Shown here: piece by piece, positions 7,645 to 15,589 of the stretch | Numbering within the stretch: position 1 is the stretch's first letter | How the letters are laid out: every line of letters starts with the position of its first letter | Assembly: GCA_017432325.1 (NCBI GenBank) | Contig: JAFRJJ010000025.1 | Location: 1 to 60,347, forward strand | Direction: 5' to 3' | Source: Solobacterium sp. | Lineage (GTDB): Bacteria; Bacillota_I; Bacilli_A; Erysipelotrichales; Erysipelotrichaceae | Length of the DNA stretch: 60,347 bases | Notes under the pieces: generated by a model | Told to the model about the DNA's origin: nothing | What the model saw: the letters and a program-made list of their open reading frames with translations, nothing else | Databases searched by the model: none | Program-made: the position numbers and the translations under genes

Positions 7645-9153
7645 TTATTCACCGGGCACTTTGATCGTAATATTTGAGAATTCGGCATTTCCTGTTTCAG
7701 CAAACAGACAGATATGTGCTCCGTTGGTAGAATGGCGGATCCTGGAACTGAATGCTTTTGAATCGTCAATATAGAGAATGACGATCTCGTTTTCACAGAC
7801 CAGTGTCACATGGTGGTTTTCTGATTTGTCAAAATCAAATCTTGTGAAAGCAGACGGATCGAAACGTGCTAGATCCTCAAGTTCATAGCCTTCGTAATGC
7901 AGAAGATTCCTGCTGGCGTCAAGACAAAGTGCTGTATAGACCGGATCATTCTGATTGCCTCCGAAGGCGAAACCGATACGGCTGTCTGCAGACATCTTTA
8001 CATCGCATTCGAGCATAAGGGATACCGGACGGGTGCCCATATCAGCAATTGCATATTCTTTGTCGGTTGCTGTGACTGTTACCGTATTGTTTTTGATCTT
8101 TGCGTTTCCCAGTTTTTTGACAGCCTGGAAAGGTTTGGCCGTCGTGAAATATTCAGAGAATGTTTCCGGCGCCTTGACACCGAGCATTCCGTCTTCTTTC
8201 TGTACAAGCTGGTGGTTCATAACATTTCCTGCCCACTGATAAATTCCGGAATCTTCGGTCAGGCCGGCACGTCCAAGCCATCCGCAGAGGTATCTTGTTC
8301 CGTTCAGTTCTGCTGTTTTTGCGGCATAGAAGATAAATCCGTTTCCGTCAAGGACATTGTCTTCCGGCGCTGTAAACGGTCCGTTCATGGAATCGCCGAC
8401 AGCGTAGTATGTGACGCAGTCCCAGCTGTAAGTCAGGTAGTATTGATCACCCATTTTGAAGAGGTCGGGACATTCGAGCATATACTGCTGACGCAGGGAA
8501 TAGATGGGTCCCTGGAATTCCCAGTTTTTCAGATCCGCAGAGGTGTATTTTGCGACTACACCGCCTAAAGTGTTTTCTCTTGCGGCAATGAGCATCCAGT
8601 AACATCCGTCTTCTTCAACCCAGAATACTTCGGGGTCACGGAAGTCGTCTTTGGAGTAGTTATCTTCGCTGAAGAACGTGTCTTCGGGGATCTTGGTCCA
8701 GTTTTCACGGTCGGTGCTTACAGCATGCATGACGCATTCTTTTCCTTTGCCGCCGTTCCCTGCATCATTATGTCCGGTATAGAACAGGTGATAGAGACCT
8801 TCATGATCCTTCAGTACTGAACCTGTTCCGATTGCAGGGTCGGGGTCTGACATCAGTCCGAAGTTCAGGACCATTCCGTGATCCTGATAGTCATAAAGGT
8901 TTTTCGTGGAATACTTCCAGACAGGATGGTAGCCCTGGCCGTTATGATCGGTGTCATACAGATAATAGAGTTCCAGTTCTCCTTCATCTGTTACAAAGGG
9001 CATGGTATCTCCTACATATGCATTTTCAGGAGCCGGATAAAGATGATATGCAGAAGCTTCATACGGTTCGTCCGGAAGAGACTTCGGTGAATTGCAGGCC
9101 GTAAGTGTCAGCGTCAGTGCGGAGGCAGTTACTGCATTGAATTTGCTGTGCAT
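7645..9153 (-). CDS. Secreted GH32-like lipoprotein (fructan/sucrose-type glycosidase)
   Basis: A 502-residue lipoprotein: the signal peptide ends in the lipobox LTAC with Cys20. The five-bladed propeller of clan GH-J is suggested by GDTMPF near residue 49, FRDPEVFW near 171 (stabilising Asp) and ECPDLF near 227 (acid/base Glu), followed by a C-terminal beta-sandwich. The usual WMNDPNG nucleophile motif is replaced by a GDTMPF-type strand in which Asp49 is the likely nucleophile. Family members cleave beta-fructosides such as sucrose, inulin or levan. AGGAG precedes the ATG. No sugar transporter is adjacent, so the substrate is open; a GH43/GH68 relative is the main alternative. Confidence 0.72.
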   Translation of the reverse strand: MHSKFNAVTASALTLTLTACNSPKSLPDEPYEASAYHLYPAPENAYVGDTMPFVTDEGELELYYLYDTDHNGQGYHPVWKYSTKNLYDYQDHGMVLNFGLMSDPDPAIGTGSVLKDHEGLYHLFYTGHNDAGNGGKGKECVMHAVSTDRENWTKIPEDTFFSEDNYSKDDFRDPEVFWVEEDGCYWMLIAARENTLGGVVAKYTSADLKNWEFQGPIYSLRQQYMLECPDLFKMGDQYYLTYSWDCVTYYAVGDSMNGPFTAPEDNVLDGNGFIFYAAKTAELNGTRYLCGWLGRAGLTEDSGIYQWAGNVMNHQLVQKEDGMLGVKAPETFSEYFTTAKPFQAVKKLGNAKIKNNTVTVTATDKEYAIADMGTRPVSLMLECDVKMSADSRIGFAFGGNQNDPVYTALCLDASRNLLHYEGYELEDLARFDPSAFTRFDFDKSENHHVTLVCENEIVILYIDDSKAFSSRIRHSTNGAHICLFAETGNAEFSNITIKVPGE

Positions 9154-9234
9154 TTTTAATCTCCTTGTTTGAGTTGAGACATAGCATGCCGGAAGGAGCT
9201 CCGGGGAGGTGTTTCCGGCTGTTTGCAGGATTGT

Positions 9235-9331
9235 GCAAATCGGTTTGCGGATCGGTTTGTGTATGTGTGCATATGCACGTTTATATATGTAAATTCGAGT
9301 TCACAATATCAGTATTGAGTGATTTCGTCAA
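9235..9331 (-). promoter_or_regulatory. Promoter and downstream operator-like palindromes of the GH32-like gene
   Basis: On the minus strand TTGACG (9326-9331) and TATTGT (9303-9308) are separated by 17 bp. About 20 bp inside the transcript lies the perfect palindrome GTGCATATGCAC (9267-9278). Further downstream is GCAAATCGGTTTGC (9235-9248), which shares the AANCGNTT core of catabolite (cre) sites but not their ends. This layout suits a repressor plus carbon-source control, by inference. Confidence 0.6.
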
Positions 9332-9517
9332 CGCATTACATGTGTAAATGCACAAAATGTAAAAATCCGGGAAAATGTATCATACAGGGTACTGATTGCC
9401 AGGGAGGAAAGCAGCATGCAAAGCAGGAACGGGCTCATGAAACGGGGAAATACCGGAGATCTTTTTTTGATGTTTGTTTTCCTTCAATTACACCTGTTCA
9501 TTACTGCCGCTGATCTG

Positions 9518-9526
9518 TGATAAAAT
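9518..9526 (+). promoter_or_regulatory. Extended -10 promoter of the two-component operon
   Basis: TG-A-TAAAAT at 9518-9526, with TTCATT at 9497-9502 as a weak -35. Confidence 0.5.
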
Positions 9527-9546
9527 GTTGAAAGAAGGTTATAAAT

Positions 9547-10206
9547 ATGAAAAAAGTAATTTCAATTGTAGAAGATGAGCGGGATCTGAACGAACTGGTC
9601 AAGAGGTACCTGGAAAAAGAAGGCTATGAGGTACGTTCATATCTGACGTTCGATGAAGCTTCCATTCATACAAGTGATGATGATGTTCATCTTTGGATAC
9701 TTGATATTATGCTTGGGGACAAGAGCGGATTTGACCTGATCGAAGAGATCCGCACACATGCGCCGGATGTTCCGGTTATCTTCATGTCTGCACGTGATAA
9801 GGAATTTGACAGGATCATCGGTCTGGAAAAGGGAAGTGATGATTACATTACAAAGCCATTCTCACCGAAGGAACTGGTACTGCGCGTGAACAATATTATG
9901 CGCAGAACATACAAGGATGAAAATCAGAGGATCAGTGTGGACAGATATGAGATCGATGAGACACAGAGAGTCGTTTTTGATCATGATACAGCGATCGACC
10001 TGACGACAAAGGAATTCGACCTGCTGATGCTGTTTGTAAAGAACAGGGAGACAGCATTTTCCAGAGAACAGATCCTTGAGCATGTTTGGGAAACAAATTA
10101 TTTTGGCAGTGACAGGGTCGTTGATGATACTCTGAGGAGACTTAGAAAGAAAATGCCGAATCTCAGCATTCATACAATTTACGGATTCGGTTATCGATTA
10201 AGCTGA
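9547..10206 (+). CDS. OmpR/PhoB-family response regulator
   Basis: A 219-residue protein with a receiver domain (acidic pocket E9-D10, phospho-acceptor D53 in LWILDIM, conserved Lys in ITKPFSP) and a C-terminal winged helix. AAGAAGG precedes the ATG. Its TGA overlaps the kinase ATG by one base. Targets are unknown. The neighbouring GH32-like lipoprotein is divergent and the hydrolase-murF genes follow, so control of envelope or carbohydrate genes is possible but unproven. Confidence 0.92.
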   Translation: MKKVISIVEDERDLNELVKRYLEKEGYEVRSYLTFDEASIHTSDDDVHLWILDIMLGDKSGFDLIEEIRTHAPDVPVIFMSARDKEFDRIIGLEKGSDDYITKPFSPKELVLRVNNIMRRTYKDENQRISVDRYEIDETQRVVFDHDTAIDLTTKEFDLLMLFVKNRETAFSREQILEHVWETNYFGSDRVVDDTLRRLRKKMPNLSIHTIYGFGYRLS

Positions 10207-11633
10207 TGAAACGTATATATCTTTGGCTGCGGGAATTTTCACTGTCCCAGCAGCTCGTTACAATTGTTTTTCTGGTAATCACAGTATTCTGTGCGTTTTT
10301 AATGGCGGTCCTGACACCGTCCATTAATCTTTTTACAGATAATGAAATGTACAGGATGCTGCACAGTTCGCAGTCAGCGATGGAATTTTACCTGAAAAGC
10401 TATCCGGATATCGTTCCTGTGATCGATGACAGTGATAATACAAGTATCATTCATGGCATCTATGACAAGAAGAACGATAGTTTTATCATGCTCAGCAGCG
10501 GTGTGTTCTCGGAAGATGAGCAGACGGATATCCGCGCAAACACTGCTCTTATAGGGAATGAGACATCTGATTTTGAATTAACAAAGGTCAGCGACGGGAT
10601 CAGACAGGAAGTGCTGTACACGATCACGCCGCTGGAAAACGACAGATATCTGGTATCACTGATGCCGGCTTCGTATGAGACGCAGTTCCGGGCACTGCTG
10701 GTCAACAATATCATCAATCTGAATATTATCGTCGTCGGTATTCTGTTCTTCTTGTTAATGCTGTGGATCAGTTCTCTGATCAGACCTTTGAATCAGATCA
10801 AGGCGTATATTACGCATATCCGTAAAGATGAGCCGGCGATGCTGATGGTAGACAGACGTGATGAGATCGGTGAACTGGCTGATGCATTGCGTGAAATGGA
10901 ATTTGAACTGCAGAAACAGAAAGCTGACAAGCAGGAAATGATCCAGAATATTTCACATGACCTGAAGACACCGATCGCGACCATCCGTTCATACGGTGAG
11001 AGTATTAAGGACGGTATCTATCCTTATGGCTCGCTGGAAAAGTCAATCGATGTCATTATTGAACATGCGAACAGACTGGAGAAGAAAGTCAGAAGCCTGA
11101 TCCAGCTGAATAAAATGGAATATCTCCTGGATGACTGCCCGGAAGGGGATAATCTCAATATGAGTGAAGTGATCGATAAGGTACTGCTTTCACTGAAGGT
11201 CATCCGTCCTGAGATCACGTTTGAAACGAACATTGACAGGGATGTCAGATTCCATGGAGATGAAGATCCGTGGAGGATCGTTGTTGAGAATCTGGTCGAT
11301 AATGCGCTGCGTTATGCCGACAGTAAGATCATTCTTGAGCTGAGTCCCGGTGAATTGAAGGTAAGCAATGACGGAAAGCAGATCGATGCGGACAGAAAGG
11401 CAAAACTGTTCAAACCGTATGAAAAGGGGTCTGACGGGCAGTTCGGGCTGGGTCTGTCGATTGTGTATAAAGTCGTAACAACTTACGGATATAAGGTTGA
11501 GGCTGAGAATCTTCCGGATGGTGTCTGCTTCAGGGTCTGGCGTGAAGTATCGAAAAAGGAACTCCGCGCGATCCAGAAGGAACGTAAAAAAGAAGAACGT
11601 GAGCAGCAGAAGGCAAATAAACTGCTGAAATAG
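10206..11633 (+). CDS. Sensor histidine kinase
   Basis: A 475-residue membrane kinase: first helix at about 18-38, an extracytoplasmic sensor of about 125 residues, a second helix near 165-187, HAMP linker, HisKA with phospho-acceptor H251 in NISHDLKTP, and HATPase_c with NLVDNALRYA and GLGLSIVYK. It ends in a very basic, Lys/Glu-rich tail (from about 455) that is not part of the kinase fold. It is translationally coupled to the response regulator, its obvious partner. The sensed signal cannot be deduced. Confidence 0.93.
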   Translation: MKRIYLWLREFSLSQQLVTIVFLVITVFCAFLMAVLTPSINLFTDNEMYRMLHSSQSAMEFYLKSYPDIVPVIDDSDNTSIIHGIYDKKNDSFIMLSSGVFSEDEQTDIRANTALIGNETSDFELTKVSDGIRQEVLYTITPLENDRYLVSLMPASYETQFRALLVNNIINLNIIVVGILFFLLMLWISSLIRPLNQIKAYITHIRKDEPAMLMVDRRDEIGELADALREMEFELQKQKADKQEMIQNISHDLKTPIATIRSYGESIKDGIYPYGSLEKSIDVIIEHANRLEKKVRSLIQLNKMEYLLDDCPEGDNLNMSEVIDKVLLSLKVIRPEITFETNIDRDVRFHGDEDPWRIVVENLVDNALRYADSKIILELSPGELKVSNDGKQIDADRKAKLFKPYEKGSDGQFGLGLSIVYKVVTTYGYKVEAENLPDGVCFRVWREVSKKELRAIQKERKKEEREQQKANKLLK

Positions 11634-11648
11634 GAAACAAATCAGGGA

Positions 11649-11686
11649 AACAGTACTTCGGGTTCTTAACGAAGTGCTGTTTTTTT
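11649..11686 (+). terminator. Terminator after the two-component operon
   Basis: A near-perfect 12-bp stem AACAGTACTTCG / CGAAGTGCTGTT with a 9-nt loop is followed by seven T residues. Confidence 0.9.
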
Positions 11687-11694
11687 AGTAAAAT
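11666..11694 (+). promoter_or_regulatory. Candidate promoter of the hydrolase-murF operon inside the terminator
   Basis: TTAACG (11666-11671) and TAAAAT (11689-11694) are 17 bp apart. The -35 sits in the loop and right arm of the preceding terminator. The predicted transcript starts about 8 nt before the ATG at 11709, which has no Shine-Dalgarno. Confidence 0.5.
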
Positions 11695-11708
11695 GTACTG
11701 CGTAAATT

Positions 11709-12467
11709 ATGAGAGATATATTTAATGGAATAGAAACAGAATACAGACATTCAGGTACCGGCAATGATGTGATCCTGCTGCATGGATGGGGACAGAACAT
11801 GCAGATGATGTCGGCGATCGAATCACACCTGAATGATCGTTTTTCTGTGTGGAATCTGGACTTTCCGGGATTTGGTGAGAGCTGTGATCCGCAGGAGCCG
11901 TGGGGTGTTCCCGACTATGTGGTATTTCTGGAAGAATTTATAGAGAAAAACGGGATCGAACGTCCGATTTTCATCGCCCATTCTTTTGGCTGCCGCGTTG
12001 CGATACGCTATGCTGCTGTGCATCATGATGTGCGCAAAATGTGTCTGACAGGTGCAGCGGGTATACGCCCCAAGCATGGACTTGATTATCAGGTGAAAAC
12101 CAGAGTCTATAAGGCGGGTAAATGGCTGCTGAAGGTGACCGGACAGACTGATAAACTTGCAGAACTGCAGAAGAACAGCGGCAGTGCCGATTACCGCGCT
12201 GCAGAAGGTGTCATGAGAGCGACATTCGTCAAGGTAGTCAATGATGATGTGACGCCTGTGCTGAAAGATGTTCAGTGTCCTGTGCTTCTGGTATGGGGTG
12301 AACATGATGATGCCGTTCCGCTCTGGATGGGACAGCAGATGGAAAAAGAAATGCCTGATGCGGGTCTGGCTGTATTTGAGAATGATGATCACTGGGCATA
12401 TTGGCATCAGCCTGATCGTTTTAACAGAGTACTGGATGTGTTTTTGAAAGAGGATGCAAGGATATGA
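11709..12467 (+). CDS. Alpha/beta hydrolase coupled to membrane MurF
   Basis: A 252-residue single-domain alpha/beta-hydrolase with no signal peptide. The triad is readable: nucleophile Ser92 in AHSFGCR, Asp near 200 in WGEHDDAVP and His228 in DDHWAYW. HGWGQNMQM supplies the oxyanion HGW motif. Its stop overlaps the start of the membrane-bound MurF gene, so the two are co-translated. The esterase, thioesterase or amidase substrate is unknown; a role near muropeptide or lipid-linked precursors is inference from context only. No ribosome site precedes the ATG. Confidence 0.8.
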   Translation: MRDIFNGIETEYRHSGTGNDVILLHGWGQNMQMMSAIESHLNDRFSVWNLDFPGFGESCDPQEPWGVPDYVVFLEEFIEKNGIERPIFIAHSFGCRVAIRYAAVHHDVRKMCLTGAAGIRPKHGLDYQVKTRVYKAGKWLLKVTGQTDKLAELQKNSGSADYRAAEGVMRATFVKVVNDDVTPVLKDVQCPVLLVWGEHDDAVPLWMGQQMEKEMPDAGLAVFENDDHWAYWHQPDRFNRVLDVFLKEDARI

Positions 12468-14035
12468 GGATACTGATCGCGATCGGAATGCTGTTATGTT
12501 CACTGGTGAGTGTTAAGCACGCGCTGCATATGTTTCAGCAGAACAGATATGAACTCACAAGGTATACATCCTGGCTGAAAACCAATCTCAGGGTGCTGAC
12601 TGAAAATCTTCCTGTTATCATATGCGGTGCAGCCGGAATGGCTGCGGCATTTGTGCTGAAAGGCACTGCATTGAAGCTGGTTGTTTTCGGGCTGTCTCTT
12701 GCGGCGGGTATTCCTGCGCTGATGAAAGAACGCAAGGAGTCCTATATCAAACCATTGGTCTATACCGACCGTGTGAAACGCCAGATCGCCGTTATGGCTG
12801 TACTGCTCATTGTACTGGTATGGTTTTTCAGCGGTGATCCGTTTACAACAGCATATGGCTTAGGCGTCATCTGCATGGCAGTGATTCCCTGGCTGCTGAT
12901 CTATCTGATGGCTCTGATCACTTCGCCGATCGAAAATGCTGTCCAGAACTGGTACCTGAATGACGCGAAGAGGATCCTGAGGGAACATACGAATCTGATC
13001 AAGATCGGCATTACCGGAAGCTATGGAAAAACATCCACCAAGAATGTCATGCAGGCTGTTCTTTCTGAACGTTTCAATTCCCTGATGACGCCGGCTTCCT
13101 ACAATACCCCGATGGGGATCACGAGAACTGTCAGAGGCATGCTGAAGCCGATACATCAGGTGTTTGTCTGTGAAATGGGAGCGGATAAAGTAGGGGATAT
13201 TACCGAGCTCATGGAATTCGTTCATCCGCAAATCGGTGTCGTTACATCCATCGGCCCTCAGCATCTTCAGACATTCGGTTCCCAGGAAAACATCACACGT
13301 GAAAAGATGCAGATGATCGAACTGCTTCCACCGGATGGCCTGGGGATCATGAATTATGACAATGAACTGATCAGGAACTGGAAACTGAAGAACAATGTTC
13401 AGACTGTCAGCTATGCGATCGACTATGAACAGGCTGATTACAGAGCAGCTGATATCCGTTACAGTTCTGCCGGTTCATCATTTACCCTGATCTACGGAGA
13501 CGAAACATACCAGTTTGAAACAAAACTGCTTGGTAAACTGAATATTCTGAATGTTCTGTCAGCGATCGCTGCTTCCAGGTATCTTGGTGTGGACTGGAGG
13601 ACTATTCAGAGAGCTGTTCGCTCCATGAAGCAGGTGGAACACCGCCTTGAACAGAAAAAGATCAACGGATACAACTTCATTGATGACGCATTTAATGCCA
13701 ACCCTAGCGGTGCCGCTATGGCACTGGATGTCTTGTCCGGAATGCCAGGTACGCGTTATATCGTAACGCCGGGAATGATCGATCTGGGTGAGAAACAGGA
13801 TGAGATCAACAGGTCATTCGGCAGACAGATGAAAGACAAAACGGATGTGGTGATCCTGGTCGGTGCCAGGCAGACACAGCCGATCGTACAGGGATTGTCT
13901 GAAGCAGGCTTTGATATGGATCATGTACATGTGGTGGATCATGTCAAAGAAGCTTTCACTCTGATCTACAGGAATGCAGAAACAACAGATACGATCCTTT
14001 TGGAAAATGATCTGCCTGATGCATTCAATAACTGA
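12464..14035 (+). CDS. murF: Membrane-anchored MurF-type ligase
   Basis: A 523-residue Mur ligase. Residues 1 to about 150 form a membrane region with roughly four helices, absent from standard MurF. The ligase follows: ATP loop GITGSYGKTSTKN near 184, NTPMGITRTV, EMGADKVGDI, then the C-terminal domain with DDAFNANPSG, the MurF/MurE-type signature. MurF adds D-Ala-D-Ala to UDP-MurNAc-tripeptide. ddl, which makes the dipeptide, lies 9 kb away in this window. ATGA overlap with the hydrolase gene. Whether this is the only MurF of the cell or a specialised paralogue cannot be told here. Confidence 0.82.
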   Translation: MRILIAIGMLLCSLVSVKHALHMFQQNRYELTRYTSWLKTNLRVLTENLPVIICGAAGMAAAFVLKGTALKLVVFGLSLAAGIPALMKERKESYIKPLVYTDRVKRQIAVMAVLLIVLVWFFSGDPFTTAYGLGVICMAVIPWLLIYLMALITSPIENAVQNWYLNDAKRILREHTNLIKIGITGSYGKTSTKNVMQAVLSERFNSLMTPASYNTPMGITRTVRGMLKPIHQVFVCEMGADKVGDITELMEFVHPQIGVVTSIGPQHLQTFGSQENITREKMQMIELLPPDGLGIMNYDNELIRNWKLKNNVQTVSYAIDYEQADYRAADIRYSSAGSSFTLIYGDETYQFETKLLGKLNILNVLSAIAASRYLGVDWRTIQRAVRSMKQVEHRLEQKKINGYNFIDDAFNANPSGAAMALDVLSGMPGTRYIVTPGMIDLGEKQDEINRSFGRQMKDKTDVVILVGARQTQPIVQGLSEAGFDMDHVHVVDHVKEAFTLIYRNAETTDTILLENDLPDAFNN

Positions 14036-14112
14036 GAAATAAAATCAAACAGAGATTCTGCGGGCTTTATGCAGCACGATTCAGACAAGAATAAAAAGAA
14101 TGAAAAAAGTGC

Positions 14113-14141
14113 TTGCACAAAGGTGGCTATCATGGTATATT
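14113..14141 (+). promoter_or_regulatory. tRNA operon promoter
   Basis: TTGCAC (14113-14118) and TATATT (14136-14141) with a 17-bp spacer lie about 35 bp before the first tRNA. Confidence 0.75.
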
Positions 14142-14176
14142 AAGTAGGCACTCGAAATAAGCTAGCACTTGGCAGT

Positions 14177-14267
14177 GAAGAAGTACTCAAGAGGTCGAAG
14201 AGGTGCCCCTGCTAAGGGCATAGGTCGGGAAACTGGCGCGAGGGTTCAAATCCCTCCTTCTTCGCCA
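14177..14267 (+). tRNA. tRNA-Ser (anticodon GCT)
   Basis: Acceptor stem GAAGAAG / CTTCTTC, anticodon loop CTGCTAA, a long variable arm as expected for serine, GGTTCAAAT T-loop, discriminator G and encoded CCA. Confidence 0.93.
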
Positions 14268-14274
14268 TTCATTC

Positions 14275-14350
14275 GGTCCGGTGGTGTAGCGGTTAACATG
14301 CCTCCCTGTCACGGAGGAGATCGCGAGTTCGATTCTCGTCCGGACCGCCA
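14275..14350 (+). tRNA. tRNA-Asp (anticodon GTC)
   Basis: Acceptor GGTCCGG / CCGGACC, anticodon loop CTGTCAC, T-loop GTTCGATTC, discriminator G and encoded CCA. Its G34 is a substrate for the Tgt enzyme encoded at 36 kb. Confidence 0.95.
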
Positions 14351-14355
14351 GTATT

Positions 14356-14426
14356 GCGAGTGTAGTTCAATGGTAGAACGCAACCTTGCCAAGGTTGACA
14401 CGGCGGTTCGATTCCGCTCACTCGCT
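14356..14426 (+). tRNA. tRNA-Gly (anticodon GCC)
   Basis: Acceptor GCGAGTG / CACTCGC, anticodon loop TTGCCAA, T-loop GTTCGATTC, discriminator T. CCA is not encoded (CTT follows), unlike its two neighbours. Confidence 0.94.
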
Positions 14427-14435
14427 CTTGAACTG

Positions 14436-14465
14436 CTCTTTGGTTTAAAACCAAAGAGTTTTTTT
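14436..14465 (+). terminator. Terminator of the tRNA operon
   Basis: CTCTTTGG with its complement CCAAAGAG around an AT loop, followed by seven T residues. Confidence 0.88.
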
Positions 14466-14544
14466 GTTTCAGCGTCATACGGATGAACTCCCCGCAGAAG
14501 GGGAGAAAACAGTTATGAACATCTGAATTCGTTCCCGGATACTG

Positions 14545-14553
14545 TGATACAAT
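14545..14553 (+). promoter_or_regulatory. Extended -10 promoter of proX (predicted leaderless)
   Basis: TG-A-TACAAT ends 7 nt before the ATG at 14561, which has no Shine-Dalgarno, so transcription would start at or next to the start codon. Confidence 0.55.
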
Positions 14554-14560
14554 CTTGTTT

Positions 14561-15112
14561 ATGAAACTGTATCAGGGTTCTCCGGAAAACATGGGGGGTA
14601 GAGAAGAACGGGAAGTGCGCACCTATGCATTTCTTGATTCTCTTCATATCGCCTATGAAAGAACCGATCATCCGGATATGCCAGCCTCCAGCATGGAGAT
14701 CTGCGCACAGGTAGACAGGATACTCGGAGTACGTATCTGCAAGAATCTGTTCCTCTGCAATCATCAGGAAACAGAATTCTGGCTGCTGATCATGCCGGGA
14801 GATAAGCCGTTTCTGACAAAGGAATTCTCAAAGAAAGTTGGTTCCAGCCGTCTTTCATTTGCCAGAGAGAATTATATGGAAAAGTATCTTGATCTTCATG
14901 CCGGAAGTGTATCGGTCCTGGGACTGATGAATGACCGGGAGCACAAAGTAAAACTGGCTGTTGATGAAGATCTGCTGAAGGAAGATATGTTCGGATGTCA
15001 TCCCTGTGTGAATACAAGCTCCCTGCGTTTCAGGACGGCGGATCTGATCAATGTGATTCTTCCGGCAATGGGAATTGAACCGGTATATGTGAAACTGACA
15101 GGAGAACGCTGA
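14561..15112 (+). CDS. ProX/YbaK-type aminoacyl-tRNA deacylase
   Basis: A 183-residue protein of the prolyl-tRNA-synthetase-associated (YbaK/ProX, PrdX-like) family. Conserved features are HPDMPASSMEICAQVD near the N-terminus, the catalytic-lysine region NLFLCNH, and HPCVNTSSLRF near the C-terminus. Free-standing members hydrolyse mischarged tRNAs such as Ala-tRNA(Pro). The ATG at 14561 (MKLYQG) lacks a ribosome site but sits 7 nt after a -10, giving a predicted leaderless mRNA. The stop codon lies in the loop of the gene's own terminator. Confidence 0.85.
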   Translation: MKLYQGSPENMGGREEREVRTYAFLDSLHIAYERTDHPDMPASSMEICAQVDRILGVRICKNLFLCNHQETEFWLLIMPGDKPFLTKEFSKKVGSSRLSFARENYMEKYLDLHAGSVSVLGLMNDREHKVKLAVDEDLLKEDMFGCHPCVNTSSLRFRTADLINVILPAMGIEPVYVKLTGER

Positions 15113-15124
15113 TCTCCTGTTTTT
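15098..15124 (+). terminator. Terminator overlapping the proX stop codon
   Basis: ACAGGAG (15098-15104) / CTCCTGT (15114-15120) is followed by TTTT. The 9-nt loop contains the stop codon. Confidence 0.75.
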
Positions 15125-15240
15125 GCTTGAGGATACAGTATTGCGATCATCTGACAAAATCCTCTGTAGCTGAAATGTAACAGTTTTTCATAAAAATGCC
15201 GGCTTTATATAAATATGAACCGATCTTGCGTCCGGACGGA

Positions 15241-15269
15241 TTGATAAGCAAATAGAATTCAGTCATAAT
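15241..15269 (+). promoter_or_regulatory. Promoter of the T-box leader
   Basis: TTGATA (15241-15246) and CATAAT (15264-15269) with a 17-bp spacer. Confidence 0.65.
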
Positions 15270-15275
15270 ACAATT

Positions 15276-15508
15276 AACTTCAGTGATCAGAAGAGTATCC
15301 GGTGATGACCATCAGAGAGTCGGGGGAAGGTGCGAGCCCGGCGGCAACGTCTAAGGAGAAACACATCTGTGAGAATCTTTCCGGAAACATAGTATGGAAA
15401 GGCGTATCCCGCGTTAAGGGCAAGAGTGGAAGACAGGTGGTGCTGTCTTCAACCAGTGTGGTACCGCGATTTAATGTCGTCTCTGGAAACAGAAGACGGC
15501 ATTTTTTT
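15276..15508 (+). ncRNA. T-box leader (specifier best read as CAC, His)
   Basis: Stem I elements occur in order: CAGTGA kink-turn side, AGTA of the specifier-loop E motif, CAGAGAG distal element, GGTGCGAG, then GAAACACA followed by UCUG and UGAG. Aligned to the known glyQS layout (GAA, one base, specifier, A), the specifier is CAC at 15362-15364 (His). A one-base shift would give ACA (Thr). The T-box core UGGUACCGCG lies at 15459-15468 and a strong terminator at 15475-15508. UGGU pairs with an A discriminator, unusual for bacterial tRNA-His (normally C), so identity is not settled. Uncharged tRNA would promote readthrough into the binding-protein gene. Confidence 0.88.
15475..15508 (+). terminator. 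T-box-controlled terminator
   Basis: TGTCGTCTCTG / CAG-A-AGACGGCA with a GAAA tetraloop, followed by seven T residues. It competes with the antiterminator formed by the T-box core. Confidence 0.85.
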
Positions 15509-15589
15509 AAGGGAGGAAAGAAATAAGCGGTGCATTTCTACAACGGAATCAAAGTGGCGAAAGTTTAGCAAAAAAAGGAGAGTAAAAAA

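Larger units (their letters stand above)
9154..9546. other. Divergent intergenic region, no gene
   Basis: Nearly 400 bp between the GH32-like gene and the two-component system. It holds a promoter for each side and several repeats: a 12-bp palindrome at 9267-9278, a cre-like inverted repeat at 9235-9248, and ATCGGTTTG twice with a 12-bp period (9239 and 9251). Short open frames here have no ribosome site and look spurious. Confidence 0.6.

Noticed and set aside
7897..8568. Plus-strand open frame of 223 codons
   Set aside because: Antisense to the GH32-like lipoprotein, with no ribosome site; Cys/Phe/Val-rich shadow composition.
12464..14035. Folylpolyglutamate synthase or MurC-type ligase instead of MurF
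   Set aside because: The DDAFNANPSG and EMGADKVGDI motifs and the D-Ala-type C-terminal domain fit MurF better, and the FPGS-specific motifs are not seen.
14169..14486. Open frame across the tRNA cluster
   Set aside because: It covers three complete tRNA genes and their terminator and has no ribosome site.
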